Source: a virus
Direction: 5' to 3' (one strand)
Virus record (IMG/VR): IMGVR_UViG_3300038557_000041
Coordinates: 1-47,241 of that record
DNA length: 47,241 nt
Shown one piece after another: positions 1 to 8,457 of the stretch; position 1 is the first letter of the stretch; every line of letters begins with the position of its first letter. The notes under the pieces were generated by a model. That model was not told the origin of the DNA and searched no databases. It worked only from the letters and a program-made list of their open reading frames with translations. A program made the translations under genes and the position numbers.

Positions 1-798
1 TTGCGCAAATCTCTGCTGCCGCTCGCTGCCTTCGCCCTCGCCGTCGCGACATTCGTGGGGGGGCCGGCCGTGGCACAGGACGAAGCCGACCTGAGCCGGA
101 TCGGCCAGATGAACCTCAAGGAGCTGGCGACCCTGGTTGGCGCCGTGACCCGGACGGTGGGCCAGGACACCATCAAGCTGCAGCCGGCGGCACAGCGCAG
201 CGACTGCGCCGAGTTGATCCGCGCCTCCAACTCGTTTGCGCTCGGCTATCGGCTGCTCGCCGAGGTGCGAGGCTCGCTGGAGGGGAAGCCCGCCAAGGAC
301 ATCGCGGCGCTGCAGACCCATATCGTGCAGTCGCGCGTCATCACCTTTGCAGCGCGGGTACGGGCCGAGGAATGGCTGAGTCGGCTCTGCGTCAGCTTTC
401 CGATGCCGGCCGACAAGGCAAACGAACCGCGCTACGCCAAGCCGGTGAAACTCCAGACCGCCGAATTCACTCAGGCGGTGATCGAGGCGCGGCAGGCGGC
501 GGAGGCGAACCTGGCGCTGGCGGTAGCGGCGGGGATCGGCAAGAAGTGTCCCCAGGTGATCTCGGCGATGCAGTCGATCCAGCTGTTCGTGCCCTATCTC
601 GAAAAGCTCTCCAAGGATGTGGCCAAGCGCCCGGAGGCGCTCGGCCCGCGCGCCAGCCGCCGCGGCCTCGAGGTGGCGCGGGGCCAGCTGATCAACGCCG
701 GCAACAAGCTCTATCGCGAACTCGGCATCGGCTGCCGCGCCAAGCCGCCGGCCGAGGCAGAGGCTCCGGCAGACGGGGCTCCGCCCGCGGCGCAGTAA
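1..798 (+). CDS. Exported protein of unknown function (host)
   Basis: The 265-residue product starts with a typical Sec signal peptide: a basic MRK start, a hydrophobic stretch and an AVAQ cleavage region near residues 22-26. The mature part is mostly helical in character and alanine rich, with cysteines in SDCAEL, RLCVSF, GKKCPQ and IGCRAK that could form two disulfides in the periplasm. The C-terminus is a Pro/Ala/Glu-rich tail. The start codon is TTG at the very first base of the window; the signal peptide begins right there, so this is probably the true start, although a start further upstream cannot be excluded. I do not recognise the family. It lies outside the phage gene order and on the far side of the tRNA, so I read it as a chromosomal gene next to the insertion. 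Confidence 0.75.
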   Translation: MRKSLLPLAAFALAVATFVGGPAVAQDEADLSRIGQMNLKELATLVGAVTRTVGQDTIKLQPAAQRSDCAELIRASNSFALGYRLLAEVRGSLEGKPAKDIAALQTHIVQSRVITFAARVRAEEWLSRLCVSFPMPADKANEPRYAKPVKLQTAEFTQAVIEARQAAEANLALAVAAGIGKKCPQVISAMQSIQLFVPYLEKLSKDVAKRPEALGPRASRRGLEVARGQLINAGNKLYRELGIGCRAKPPAEAEAPADGAPPAAQ

Positions 799-940
799 GG
801 GGTTCGGGGCCGCGGGTCAAAAAACTGTCACGCAATGCGCTTTTTGCCTTGAGGTGGCGGAGATCACCCCCTATATACCCCCTGCGTCGGCGGCGATGGC
901 CGCACACGAAGGCGCAAAAAGCCAAGGCTTTGATATCTGA

Positions 941-2546
<1,606 letters not shown>

Positions 2547-2575
<29 letters not shown>

Positions 2576-2723
2576 TGTCCTCGTGCTCCGTCTCTTTCAG
2601 GTGGTCGAGCCGGGCGAGCCGGCGGCCCATCGTCCGCGCGATAGCGAGCAGGGCCTCACGCGCCGCGGCAGCATCGTGCTGCGGCGCGGTAAGAGGTGTC
2701 AATGGCGGGTACGCCTGCTTCAT
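2547..2723 (-). CDS. Small protein upstream of recombinase
   Basis: A 58-residue product beginning MKQAYPPLTPLTAPQ, with a helical segment AREALLAIARTMGRRLARLDHL and an acidic tail. The ATG overlaps the stop of the upstream gene (ATGA, 2720-2723), and the gene runs 29 bases into the recombinase, so it is translationally coupled on both sides. Small basic-helical proteins occur just before recombinases in many alphaproteobacterial prophages. The role is unknown; a directionality factor is a guess from position only. A longer reading from 2822 exists but its extra N-terminus is arginine-rich and looks non-coding. Confidence 0.65.
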
Positions 2724-2941
2724 GCGGCACGAACGAAGTTCGGCAGTTCCTCTACCACGACGCGGAACTTGCGGCCGCTGGCGGTGGTGATGAGGAAGCT
2801 GGCGTCGTCGCGGTCCTCGCACCGGAGATCGGCGGCCTTGATCGGATCAGCGTGCTGCTGATCTGGATCATCGTCATGGTGAAAGTCGCAGAGCGTGACC
2901 AGGTGCTGGGCAAGCGCGTCAGCGTGACTAGCTTTTGCCAT
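2720..2941 (-). CDS. Hypothetical small phage protein
   Basis: A 73-residue product beginning MAKASHADALAQHL, rich in His and Asp in its first half (FHHDDDPDQQHADP), ending in a beta-like segment with SGRKFRVVVEELP. The start ATG shares one base with the stop of the upstream gene at 2941, and its own stop overlaps the next start, so it sits inside a tightly coupled leftward operon. No family is recognised. The upstream part of the same frame is Arg/Pro rich and reads as a shadow of the neighbouring gene, which is why the internal ATG was chosen. Confidence 0.65.
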   Translation of the reverse strand: MAKASHADALAQHLVTLCDFHHDDDPDQQHADPIKAADLRCEDRDDASFLITTASGRKFRVVVEELPNFVRAA

Positions 2942-3402
2942 CAGTCCCTCGCGAACTTGCGCTGCTGGATGATGGCGAACGCCTCGGCGAGGATCTCGGG
3001 CCAGAGGTCGCGCAGCTCGTTGGCAGAGTAGCCCTGGTGCAGGCTGGCGAAGGCCTCGACGCTGCAGTTGGCCAGCGGCAGGGCCACAAGCGTGCCTGCG
3101 GCTTGGGCGACGCGTTCCTTGCGATAGTCGCGGTCGAGGTCCCAAGGCATGACCGGCACCGCCGGCTGATCGTGGCGAACGACCTCACCTTTCATCAGGC
3201 GCTTGGCGGCACCGATATGGGCGCCGATCTGCGCCTCGCTGAGGTCGCAGGTTTCTTCGGCATGGAGGAAGTCGGTGATGGTGGTGGGCTGGCCCTCGAG
3301 CCGCTTGCGGCGGATCACTTCCACCAGGCGCTCGGCAATGCTCATCTGAGCGATCGAAGGCGGGATCGGCGCAAGAGGCACCACGTTGAATGAGGTCTGC
3401 AT
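2941..3402 (-). CDS. Hypothetical protein of the lysogeny operon
   Basis: About 153 residues, starting MQTSFNVVPLAPIPPS. Four in-frame ATGs compete (3432, 3414, 3405, 3402); GGAG ends six bases before the one at 3402, which decides the choice. The central part (TTITDFLHAEETCDLSEAQIG and following) has the look of a winged-helix or other helix-turn-helix fold, and the C-terminal half (ANELRDLWPEILAEAFAII) is helical. It is the first gene after the repressor in the leftward operon and has its own promoter and operator region just upstream (3435-3472). The family is not recognised; a DNA-binding regulator is an inference only. Confidence 0.65.
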   Translation of the reverse strand: MQTSFNVVPLAPIPPSIAQMSIAERLVEVIRRKRLEGQPTTITDFLHAEETCDLSEAQIGAHIGAAKRLMKGEVVRHDQPAVPVMPWDLDRDYRKERVAQAAGTLVALPLANCSVEAFASLHQGYSANELRDLWPEILAEAFAIIQQRKFARD

Positions 3403-3434
3403 CATGCACTCCATCGGTTCTCGATGGCGCATGA

Positions 3435-3472
3435 TGTAGCAACAAATGTTACACTGTCAACCTAGTGTAACA
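3435..3472 (-). promoter_or_regulatory. Operator and promoter of the leftward operon
   Basis: Three repressor-like boxes lie between the repressor gene and the next gene: TGTAGCA (3435-3441), TGTTACA (3447-3453) and TGTAACA (3466-3472). The outer pair forms a perfect inverted repeat TGTTACACT / AGTGTAACA with an 8-base spacer. On the minus strand TTGACA (3460-3455) is followed after 16 bases by TACATC, a plausible promoter overlapped by the boxes. The same boxes in the same spacing recur at 4286-4335. Confidence 0.65.
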
Positions 3473-3481
3473 AAATCTGCG

Positions 3482-4255
3482 TCACCGCCTCCCGATGTGC
3501 CAACTCACCTTGCCGAGAATCAGCACGGCGGCGAGAGGCACCTCGAAGTTTTGATAGGCCGGGTTGTCGGAGATGATCGCGACCTTCACCGGCTGCGAGA
3601 AGGGAATGCGCTGCAGGCGCTTCACCTGGGGTGGGCTCGAGCCATCGCTGATCATGTAGACGCCATCGCTCATCATGGCGTTCTGCGACAGGTCCACAAC
3701 GGCGCGGTCGCCGGGTAGATAGGTCGGGATCATGCTGTCCCCGTCTATCGCCGCAACGATGGACTGAGAGGGACTCGTGCCGCTGTCTCGAAGGAAGTCG
3801 GCAGGGAACAGCCACTCGCCGGTGATGCGATGGCCCGAGTATGCCTCGCCGTTCACCTCGAGCGTCATGATTTCGCCCACAGCGCCTTGGCCTGCGCCCA
3901 TCTTGATGTCGAGTTCCGGCAATGCGCCGGCGACGCGCGGTCGATAGGTTTCCCGACTATAGGCCTCACCCTCGAAATCGGGCTCGGGGCGCCAGTTGCT
4001 GTCGTGTTCTGGCAAAGGCACGTAGGTCAGGTCAGGCTTGCCCGACGCCGGTGGGGTGTTGAGCATTAGTTGGTCAGCGGTGACCTGCAGGTGCGGCGCC
4101 ATCTCTTCGGCGCGGTCGCGCTTGAGCTTCCGGTGGTCGTTGGCCAGCCGGTTTATCGTCGCCCGGGAGAGGCCCATAGCGTCGGCCAGTTGGTCCTGGG
4201 TCAGGTCGGCGGCAGCTAGAAAGGGGGCGAGCCAGTTCATGTTGCGGTTATCCAA
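3482..4255 (-). CDS. CI-like repressor, XRE HTH plus S24 peptidase domain
   Basis: Master lysogeny repressor. With the ATG at 4255 the product has 257 residues: an N-terminal helix-turn-helix (DLTQDQLADAMGLSRATINRL, about residues 18-38), a linker, and a LexA/UmuD-type S24 domain. The Ser/Lys dyad is visible as Ser175 in GDSMIPT and Lys213 in PPQVKRLQ; an Ala-Gly pair in RVAGALPE (110-111) is a candidate self-cleavage site, so induction by RecA after DNA damage is likely. The reading frame stays open up to 4312, but that extension lies in the operator; ATG at 4240 is another possible start. No start has a strong ribosome site, which may mean weak or leaderless translation. It is divergent from the Cro-like gene. 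Confidence 0.9.
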   Translation of the reverse strand: MDNRNMNWLAPFLAAADLTQDQLADAMGLSRATINRLANDHRKLKRDRAEEMAPHLQVTADQLMLNTPPASGKPDLTYVPLPEHDSNWRPEPDFEGEAYSRETYRPRVAGALPELDIKMGAGQGAVGEIMTLEVNGEAYSGHRITGEWLFPADFLRDSGTSPSQSIVAAIDGDSMIPTYLPGDRAVVDLSQNAMMSDGVYMISDGSSPPQVKRLQRIPFSQPVKVAIISDNPAYQNFEVPLAAVLILGKVSWHIGRR

Positions 4256-4285
4256 CATGACGATGTCGCACGCTATGCCATGAAA

Positions 4286-4335
4286 TGTTACACGCCGCTT
4301 GACATGTAACATATTGTGTAGCAGGTCTTGCTACA
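4286..4335. promoter_or_regulatory. Divergent operator region between cI-like and cro-like genes
   Basis: Four boxes of the TGTARCA type: TGTTACA (4286-4292), TGTAACA (4305-4311), TGTAGCA (4317-4323) and TGCTACA (4329-4335). The last two form a perfect inverted repeat with a 5-base spacer ending at the Cro-like start codon; the first two repeat the 12-base spacing seen at 3447-3472. TTGACA at 4299-4304 is a possible -35 box for rightward transcription, although no good -10 follows at the usual distance. This should be the OR-like switch of the phage. Confidence 0.75.
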
Positions 4336-4550
4336 TGCAGCTGGATCGCTACATCGCCGAGCACACCACGGTCACCGACTTCGCCAAGAAGATCGGCAAG
4401 AGCCGGATGCAGGTTCACCGATACCTTCGTGGTGAGAACCTCACCAAACGCGTGATCGAGCAGATCTGCGAGGCGACGGACAATGCGGTCCGTCCTGCCG
4501 ATTTCTTCGAACAGCCGCATGTCACCTCCACTGAAAGCGCGACGCTATGA
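4335..4550 (+). CDS. Cro-like HTH regulator
   Basis: A 71-residue DNA-binding protein starting MQLDRYIAEHTTVTDFAKKIG. Residues 10-35 read as a helix-turn-helix (TVTDFAKKIGKSRMQVHRYLRG), the fold of Cro/CI family proteins with no cleavage domain. It is transcribed away from the S24 repressor, and its ATG is the last part of the operator inverted repeat, so binding there would block its own expression. A longer reading from 4299 would put coding sequence through the operator and is unlikely. The stop overlaps the next start (ATGA). The expected role is repression of the lysogeny operon and autoregulation of the early operon. Confidence 0.8.
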   Translation: MQLDRYIAEHTTVTDFAKKIGKSRMQVHRYLRGENLTKRVIEQICEATDNAVRPADFFEQPHVTSTESATL

Positions 4551-4735
4551 CCCGCTCATATCGCTCGTCGTCGGCAGCCCAGCGGGACGCGATCCGCCAC
4601 ATGCTGCTCGCCGGTATGCGGCCGCGCGACGTTGCCCACGACATCGAGATCGATCCGCGTCGCGCAGAGATCCGTTTACGCCGTCCATCGGCGACCGCCG
4701 CGAAGCTCGCCCGCATCACCGAGGTGCGGAAATGA
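4547..4735 (+). CDS. Small HTH-like early protein
   Basis: A 62-residue basic protein. The segment RDAIRHMLLAGMRPRDVAHDIEIDPRRAEIRLRR has the spacing of a helix-turn-helix (loop at GMRPRDVAHDI), so DNA binding is likely, but I do not recognise a named family. It overlaps the Cro-like gene by four bases and the next gene by four bases (ATGA at both ends), which makes it the second member of the rightward early operon. A CII-like or accessory regulatory role is possible but only inferred from position. Confidence 0.65.
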   Translation: MTRSYRSSSAAQRDAIRHMLLAGMRPRDVAHDIEIDPRRAEIRLRRPSATAAKLARITEVRK

Positions 4736-5139
4736 GCAAGCGCTACAAGTTCAGCTACGCGCCTCGCCGGCATCGGCCGGACCACCCCGTTGAGTGGCCC
4801 TTCGAGGCGGACATCGTTGCGTCGGCATGCTGGCCCGCCGGCAACTGGCCGCGTCGCCGCGCGATGGCCCGGCCGATTCGTGCGGTGGCGACCTGGTTGC
4901 GCCACCTTGCCAGCCGTGCCGACGACCTGGTGGACCTCGTCGAGGGGCAGCCGCTGATCCAGGTGTACTGGCAGGCCGGTTGGGAACGCTCGATGCTGAT
5001 GTCGAGCAAATACCCCTATGGCTACTTCGGCGACATCACTCCCGAGATCGTCGCGATGTTCGAGGCGCAGCCCGAGCGCTTCGCCGGCACCGATCCGAAG
5101 GTCGTTGCCAAGATCATCGCAGCTGCGAGGCAGGCATGA
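4732..5139 (+). CDS. Hypothetical early protein
   Basis: A 135-residue protein, aromatic and basic at the N-terminus (MSKRYKFSYAPRRHRPDH), with helical stretches in the middle (AVATWLRHLASRADDLVDLV) and a C-terminal DITPEIVAMFEAQPERFAGT followed by a short helix. No catalytic motif or transmembrane segment is seen and no family is recognised. The ATG overlaps the previous stop by four bases, fixing the start. It is the last gene of the first rightward cluster; the next gene is on the other strand and meets it tail to tail, six bases away. Confidence 0.65.
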   Translation: MSKRYKFSYAPRRHRPDHPVEWPFEADIVASACWPAGNWPRRRAMARPIRAVATWLRHLASRADDLVDLVEGQPLIQVYWQAGWERSMLMSSKYPYGYFGDITPEIVAMFEAQPERFAGTDPKVVAKIIAAARQA

Positions 5140-5144
5140 TCCGC

Positions 5145-5438
5145 TCACAGAACGCGCTCGGTGACGAACGTCACGTAGGTCTGGACGGTATCGAGCGCGA
5201 TCCTGCGCGCCATATCGGCATCGTAGGTGCCGGGACGCAGGTCGGTGACGCCAGTGTCGCCGATGTTGCTTTCCAGGTCGGCCAACAGGCGCCGCACGCA
5301 CTCGGTCCCTTCCTCGCTCGGCGAGCCGTCGACCCGAGCCACGCCAGCCAGGTAGGCGGCGAGGTTGGTGGCCAGCGCCTGGGTGGCGTTGAGCGCCATC
5401 TGCGCTGCCACATACTGCGTCTCGGCGCTGATCTTCAT
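5145..5438 (-). CDS. Hypothetical protein, minus strand within early region
   Basis: A 97-residue helical protein beginning MKISAETQYVAAQMALNATQ, with an acidic middle and a C-terminal helix DMARRIALDTVQTYVTFV. AGGGAA a few bases before the ATG supports this start; a longer frame from 5537 would pass through a strong hairpin and has an Arg/Gly-rich, improbable N-terminus. It is alone on the minus strand between two rightward gene clusters, so it probably has its own promoter in 5439-5563. Such lone reversed genes in prophages are often expressed in the lysogen, but no function can be assigned from the sequence. Confidence 0.6.
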   Translation of the reverse strand: MKISAETQYVAAQMALNATQALATNLAAYLAGVARVDGSPSEEGTECVRRLLADLESNIGDTGVTDLRPGTYDADMARRIALDTVQTYVTFVTERVL

Positions 5439-5485
5439 CGCAGTTCCCTTCGGCCCGCGTTCCCCTCGCGCGGTGCCGTGGCCGG

Positions 5486-5525
5486 GGCCTCGCGCGCTTT
5501 CCTCCTCCCTGTAGCGCGCGAGGCC
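5486..5525. repeat. Perfect 12-bp inverted repeat in divergent region
   Basis: GGCCTCGCGCGC at 5486-5497 pairs perfectly with 5514-5525 around a 16-base loop. No U tract follows on either strand, so it is not a standard terminator. On the minus strand the loop shows a GGGAGGAGG purine run that looks like a Shine-Dalgarno. It lies between two divergent genes and may be an operator or a leader hairpin. Confidence 0.6.
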
Positions 5526-5563
5526 TCCCTTCGTCATGGCGTAAGTGGTGGCGAGGTTATGCC

Positions 5564-6052
5564 ATGCTGACCCGGCGCCTGCCCGAGCGGGTCTATCTGC
5601 GCCTCAAGGGAGCCTTCGGCGACCTGCTGCATGCCAATGGCGGCGGGGTCGACGCGGCCAAGCGCACGCGGCTGCAGCAGCCCGACCTCAGCCGTTTCCA
5701 ATCGACCAACCCCGAGCATGCGCTGCGTTTCGCGCCGATTGACGTGGTCGCCGACCTCGAGCAGTTCGCCGGCGAGCCGTACGTGACGCGCCTGCTCGCC
5801 GAGCTGAACAACTGCCTGCTTGTGCCGCTGCCCGAAGGCATGGCCGAGGGCGCGCTCGCGGAACGGACCGGCAAGTCGGCCAAGGAATTTGGCGATGTCA
5901 TGGTGCGCATCGGCGAAGCGCTGCGCGATGGCGAGATCAGCGAAGACGAAGCGGCGTCGATCCTGCGTGAGATCCGCGAGGTGATGCTCGAACTCAGCGC
6001 CCTGGCCGAGGCCGTCCGCGCCGCCACAAAGCGGGAGGATGCCGATGGCTGA
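5564..6052 (+). CDS. Phage regulatory protein, CII (CP76)-like
   Basis: A 162-residue protein. The first half (YLRLKGAFGDLLHANGG, then RLQQPDLSRFQSTNPEHALRFAPIDVVADLEQFAG) resembles the phage regulatory CII/CP76 pattern of a helix-turn-helix followed by a PIDVVADLE segment; the second half is a long acidic helical region that could make a coiled coil for oligomerisation. The assignment is by recalled pattern and is moderate. GAGG seven bases before the ATG fits the start. It opens the second rightward early cluster, and its 3' end overlaps the next gene by eight bases. Confidence 0.6.
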   Translation: MLTRRLPERVYLRLKGAFGDLLHANGGGVDAAKRTRLQQPDLSRFQSTNPEHALRFAPIDVVADLEQFAGEPYVTRLLAELNNCLLVPLPEGMAEGALAERTGKSAKEFGDVMVRIGEALRDGEISEDEAASILREIREVMLELSALAEAVRAATKREDADG

Positions 6053-6263
6053 CGCTCCGATCTCGTGCTGGCTGCACCAAGGCCCGAATTCGCAGGCGAC
6101 GGTCTGCGTCAGCTTCATCGGCACGCACAAGCAGTTCGCCCTGACCCGTGGGCAGGTGCACGAGCTGCGATCGCGGCTCGAGGAAGCCGAACGGCTGCTC
6201 GAACGCGACGACAGCGAAATCCAGTTCCGAAAATCAATCAAGCTCGGGGGCGTTCACGCATGA
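6045..6263 (+). CDS. Hypothetical early protein
   Basis: A 72-residue protein starting MADAPISCWLHQGPNSQATVCVSF, with a beta-rich first half and a C-terminal helix (VHELRSRLEEAERLLERDD) of coiled-coil character. An in-frame ATG at 6039 directly abuts the GGAGG at 6034-6038, whereas the ATG at 6045 stands six bases from it, so 6045 is the start. It overlaps the genes on both sides. No family is recognised. Confidence 0.65.
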   Translation: MADAPISCWLHQGPNSQATVCVSFIGTHKQFALTRGQVHELRSRLEEAERLLERDDSEIQFRKSIKLGGVHA

Positions 6264-8275
6264 GCGACGACAGCATTCCCATGTTCTGGCCCGAAATCGG
6301 GCCACGTCCGCACCCGTATGCCGCGGTGTTTCGCATGCTCGTGGGCGAGGAGAAGGAAAGCCTTGCGGCCAACGTCGCCGACAAGGGGCTCCAGGAGAAG
6401 GTGAAGATGTTCGAGGAGATGATCCTCGACGGTCGCAACCGTTACCTGGTGCTGGTCGACGAAGGTGTGTTCGACCCCGAGATCGAGACATGGCGCGAAC
6501 GGCCCGACCTGTTCGAAGAGTTCAGCGGCACCCGCGAGCAGGCGCTCGACTACGTCTGGTCGCTCAATGCCGAGCGCCGGCACGACACGCCTAGTCAGCG
6601 AGCGATTGCGGCCGAGCGATACGCAAATTTGCGGAACATCACCCAGGCCGAGGCCGCCGAGAAGTTCGGCGTCTCGGAGCGGCAGGTGAACTCTGCCTCG
6701 AAGGTGATCGAGAAGGGTGAGCCCGAGCTGGTGCAGGCGGTCGAGGCGGGCACGCTGCCCCTCTACCTCGCGGAACAGGTTGCCGACCTCGACGAGGACG
6801 ATCAGCGCGAGATTGCCGAACTGCCGAAGCGCGAGGCCTCGGCCGTGGCGAAGCAGAAGCTGCAGGACCCGCCACCGCTGGCGGAGAGCGGCCCGGTGGT
6901 GAAGGCCATGGACCCGTCATCGCTGGTGATGTTTGCAGCGGCGGTCTTCGCCGTGGGCGAGGCTGGCAAAGACATCGATGCGGCCACGCTCGATGCGCTG
7001 GCGCGCGAACACCGATTGCTGGCTGATGCCGACGGCACGCTGAACCTCAGGCAGGAAGTCCGCCTGGCGTTCGACGTGGCTCGCAAGAGGACCAATGTTG
7101 GCGATGGTGATCTGCTCGGCAGTTCGCTGTTCGCGGTGCTGACGGCAGGAATGCACGATGATCTCGACCTGCTGATCGAAGATTATCGGCAGGCTCACAA
7201 GCTGTTCGACCAGGCCATGCGCGCTGGCGAAGAAGAGAGGGCCGGCGAGGCGAAGTTGATGCTGGCCGCGCTACTCTGGCACGCGAACGGCAAGTCTCGG
7301 AACGGCGTCATTGTCAACGAGAGGCCGGTGGCGCTGGTCAAGGCGGCCACAGCGCCGCTCGGCACCGCTCCAATGTGGGGGCAGAACGGCCTATTTGAGA
7401 TCGTGGTCGATGGGCTGCCAGCACTGGCACGCTACATGTTTGATGACTGGGGTTTCGGCCCCAGCTTCACGTTCCGCGCCACACGGTTCGATCAGCTGTT
7501 CCCCCGTGGCGGCTGGGCGGAAGTGCGGGTGCGTTTCGCCGATCACCTCGGTCGCTCAGTGGCCGAAGCGGCGGATGCTTGTTTCAAGGAACTGGTCGCG
7601 CATCATCGGGAAGCAAAGAGGACCACAGCGGACGATCGCGTGGGCCTGTACTACCCGGAGTTCGTGAACCGCATCGATGCGGATGACACGTATGACCAAA
7701 TGGAGCGCATCCATCGCGGCATGAAGTTGGTTGCCGGCGAATGGCCCAAGCTCCCCCACGATGTCACCGAAAAGGATTGCCGAGACAAGCTCAATGCCTG
7801 GAAGAGCTCCGGCCGAGGCTTCCCCAAACCAAAGCACCTGGCCACGCACATCCTGCGGCTGACGGGCGAGGACCTGTTGAGGCCGGTGGCTGACTTCCCG
7901 ATCGAGGGGCCATACGTCTCGGAAAACAATGGGACCTGGCGGTTCGTGGATGATGCCAGCGACGCCGCCGAAGACGCTGTGGCTGCACGTTTACGCCCCG
8001 CGACTGATGAAGGTGCGGATCTGAGCCAGCCAGATTGGGCCGCCGCATACGTGGGCGCCGTCGCATCGCTGACCGAGCCGAAGGGCAAGCTACATCAGTC
8101 AACAGCCGCCGACGCGTTGCGGGCGGGTGTGAATGCCGGCATCAGCCGGGCGCAGATGGCCGAGGATCTTGGCCACCCGATCGGCACCATCCTCAACTGG
8201 ACCCATAAGCTCAAACTGACTGGCCTCGGTGAAGGTCGTTCCGCACCTCGACCTCGCCCGGAGGCTGCGGAATGA
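6260..8275 (+). CDS. ParB-like nuclease-domain protein with HTH
   Basis: A 671-residue protein. Residues about 15-70 carry the ParB/Srx-like N-terminal signature (ESLAANVADKGLQ, then MILDGRNRYL), followed by a helix-turn-helix at about 126-150 (ITQAEAAEKFGVSERQVNSASKV), the arrangement of ParB/RepB-type DNA-binding proteins. The rest is a long region without recognised motifs, ending in a second possible helix-turn-helix (SRAQMAEDLGHPIGTILNW). Phage members are thought to act in replication or gene control rather than chromosome partition; no ParA partner is present here. The ATG overlaps the previous stop (ATGA). One copy of the CGCAAATTTGCG palindrome lies in its coding sequence at 6622-6633. 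Confidence 0.8.
   Translation: MSDDSIPMFWPEIGPRPHPYAAVFRMLVGEEKESLAANVADKGLQEKVKMFEEMILDGRNRYLVLVDEGVFDPEIETWRERPDLFEEFSGTREQALDYVWSLNAERRHDTPSQRAIAAERYANLRNITQAEAAEKFGVSERQVNSASKVIEKGEPELVQAVEAGTLPLYLAEQVADLDEDDQREIAELPKREASAVAKQKLQDPPPLAESGPVVKAMDPSSLVMFAAAVFAVGEAGKDIDAATLDALAREHRLLADADGTLNLRQEVRLAFDVARKRTNVGDGDLLGSSLFAVLTAGMHDDLDLLIEDYRQAHKLFDQAMRAGEEERAGEAKLMLAALLWHANGKSRNGVIVNERPVALVKAATAPLGTAPMWGQNGLFEIVVDGLPALARYMFDDWGFGPSFTFRATRFDQLFPRGGWAEVRVRFADHLGRSVAEAADACFKELVAHHREAKRTTADDRVGLYYPEFVNRIDADDTYDQMERIHRGMKLVAGEWPKLPHDVTEKDCRDKLNAWKSSGRGFPKPKHLATHILRLTGEDLLRPVADFPIEGPYVSENNGTWRFVDDASDAAEDAVAARLRPATDEGADLSQPDWAAAYVGAVASLTEPKGKLHQSTAADALRAGVNAGISRAQMAEDLGHPIGTILNWTHKLKLTGLGEGRSAPRPRPEAAE
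6622..6633. repeat. Palindrome CGCAAATTTGCG, copy 1
   Basis: A 12-bp perfect palindrome inside the ParB-like gene, read in frame as Ala-Asn-Leu-Arg (GCA AAT TTG CGG). It is one of four copies in the window. Confidence 0.9.
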
Positions 8276-8457
8276 TTCCCTCCGACAAGGACATCATCGT
8301 CTATCTGCGAAGGCGCTCGGGCTTCTATGGGCTGCGAGCAAAGCAGCGCAGCGGCAAACTGGCCGATCGCGATCGTGCAATTGCCCGGGCTTACCGAGAG
8401 GACGCTCGCGAGGTCGAGCGGAATGCCGGCACCAGCGACAGCGGAGCGGCCGAGTGA
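8272..8457 (+). CDS. Small basic early protein
   Basis: A 61-residue protein starting MIPSDKDIIVYLRRRSGFYGL, strongly basic and helical, with a degenerate acidic/Ser-Ala tail. Both ends overlap neighbours by four bases (ATGA at the start, GTGA at the end), so it is a coupled member of the early operon. The family is not recognised; a nucleic-acid-binding role is suggested only by charge. Confidence 0.65.
   Translation: MIPSDKDIIVYLRRRSGFYGLRAKQRSGKLADRDRAIARAYREDAREVERNAGTSDSGAAE

Noticed and set aside
3482-4312. Repressor start at 4312
   Set aside because: This would put the first codons inside the operator boxes; later ATGs at 4255 or 4240 leave the regulatory region free.
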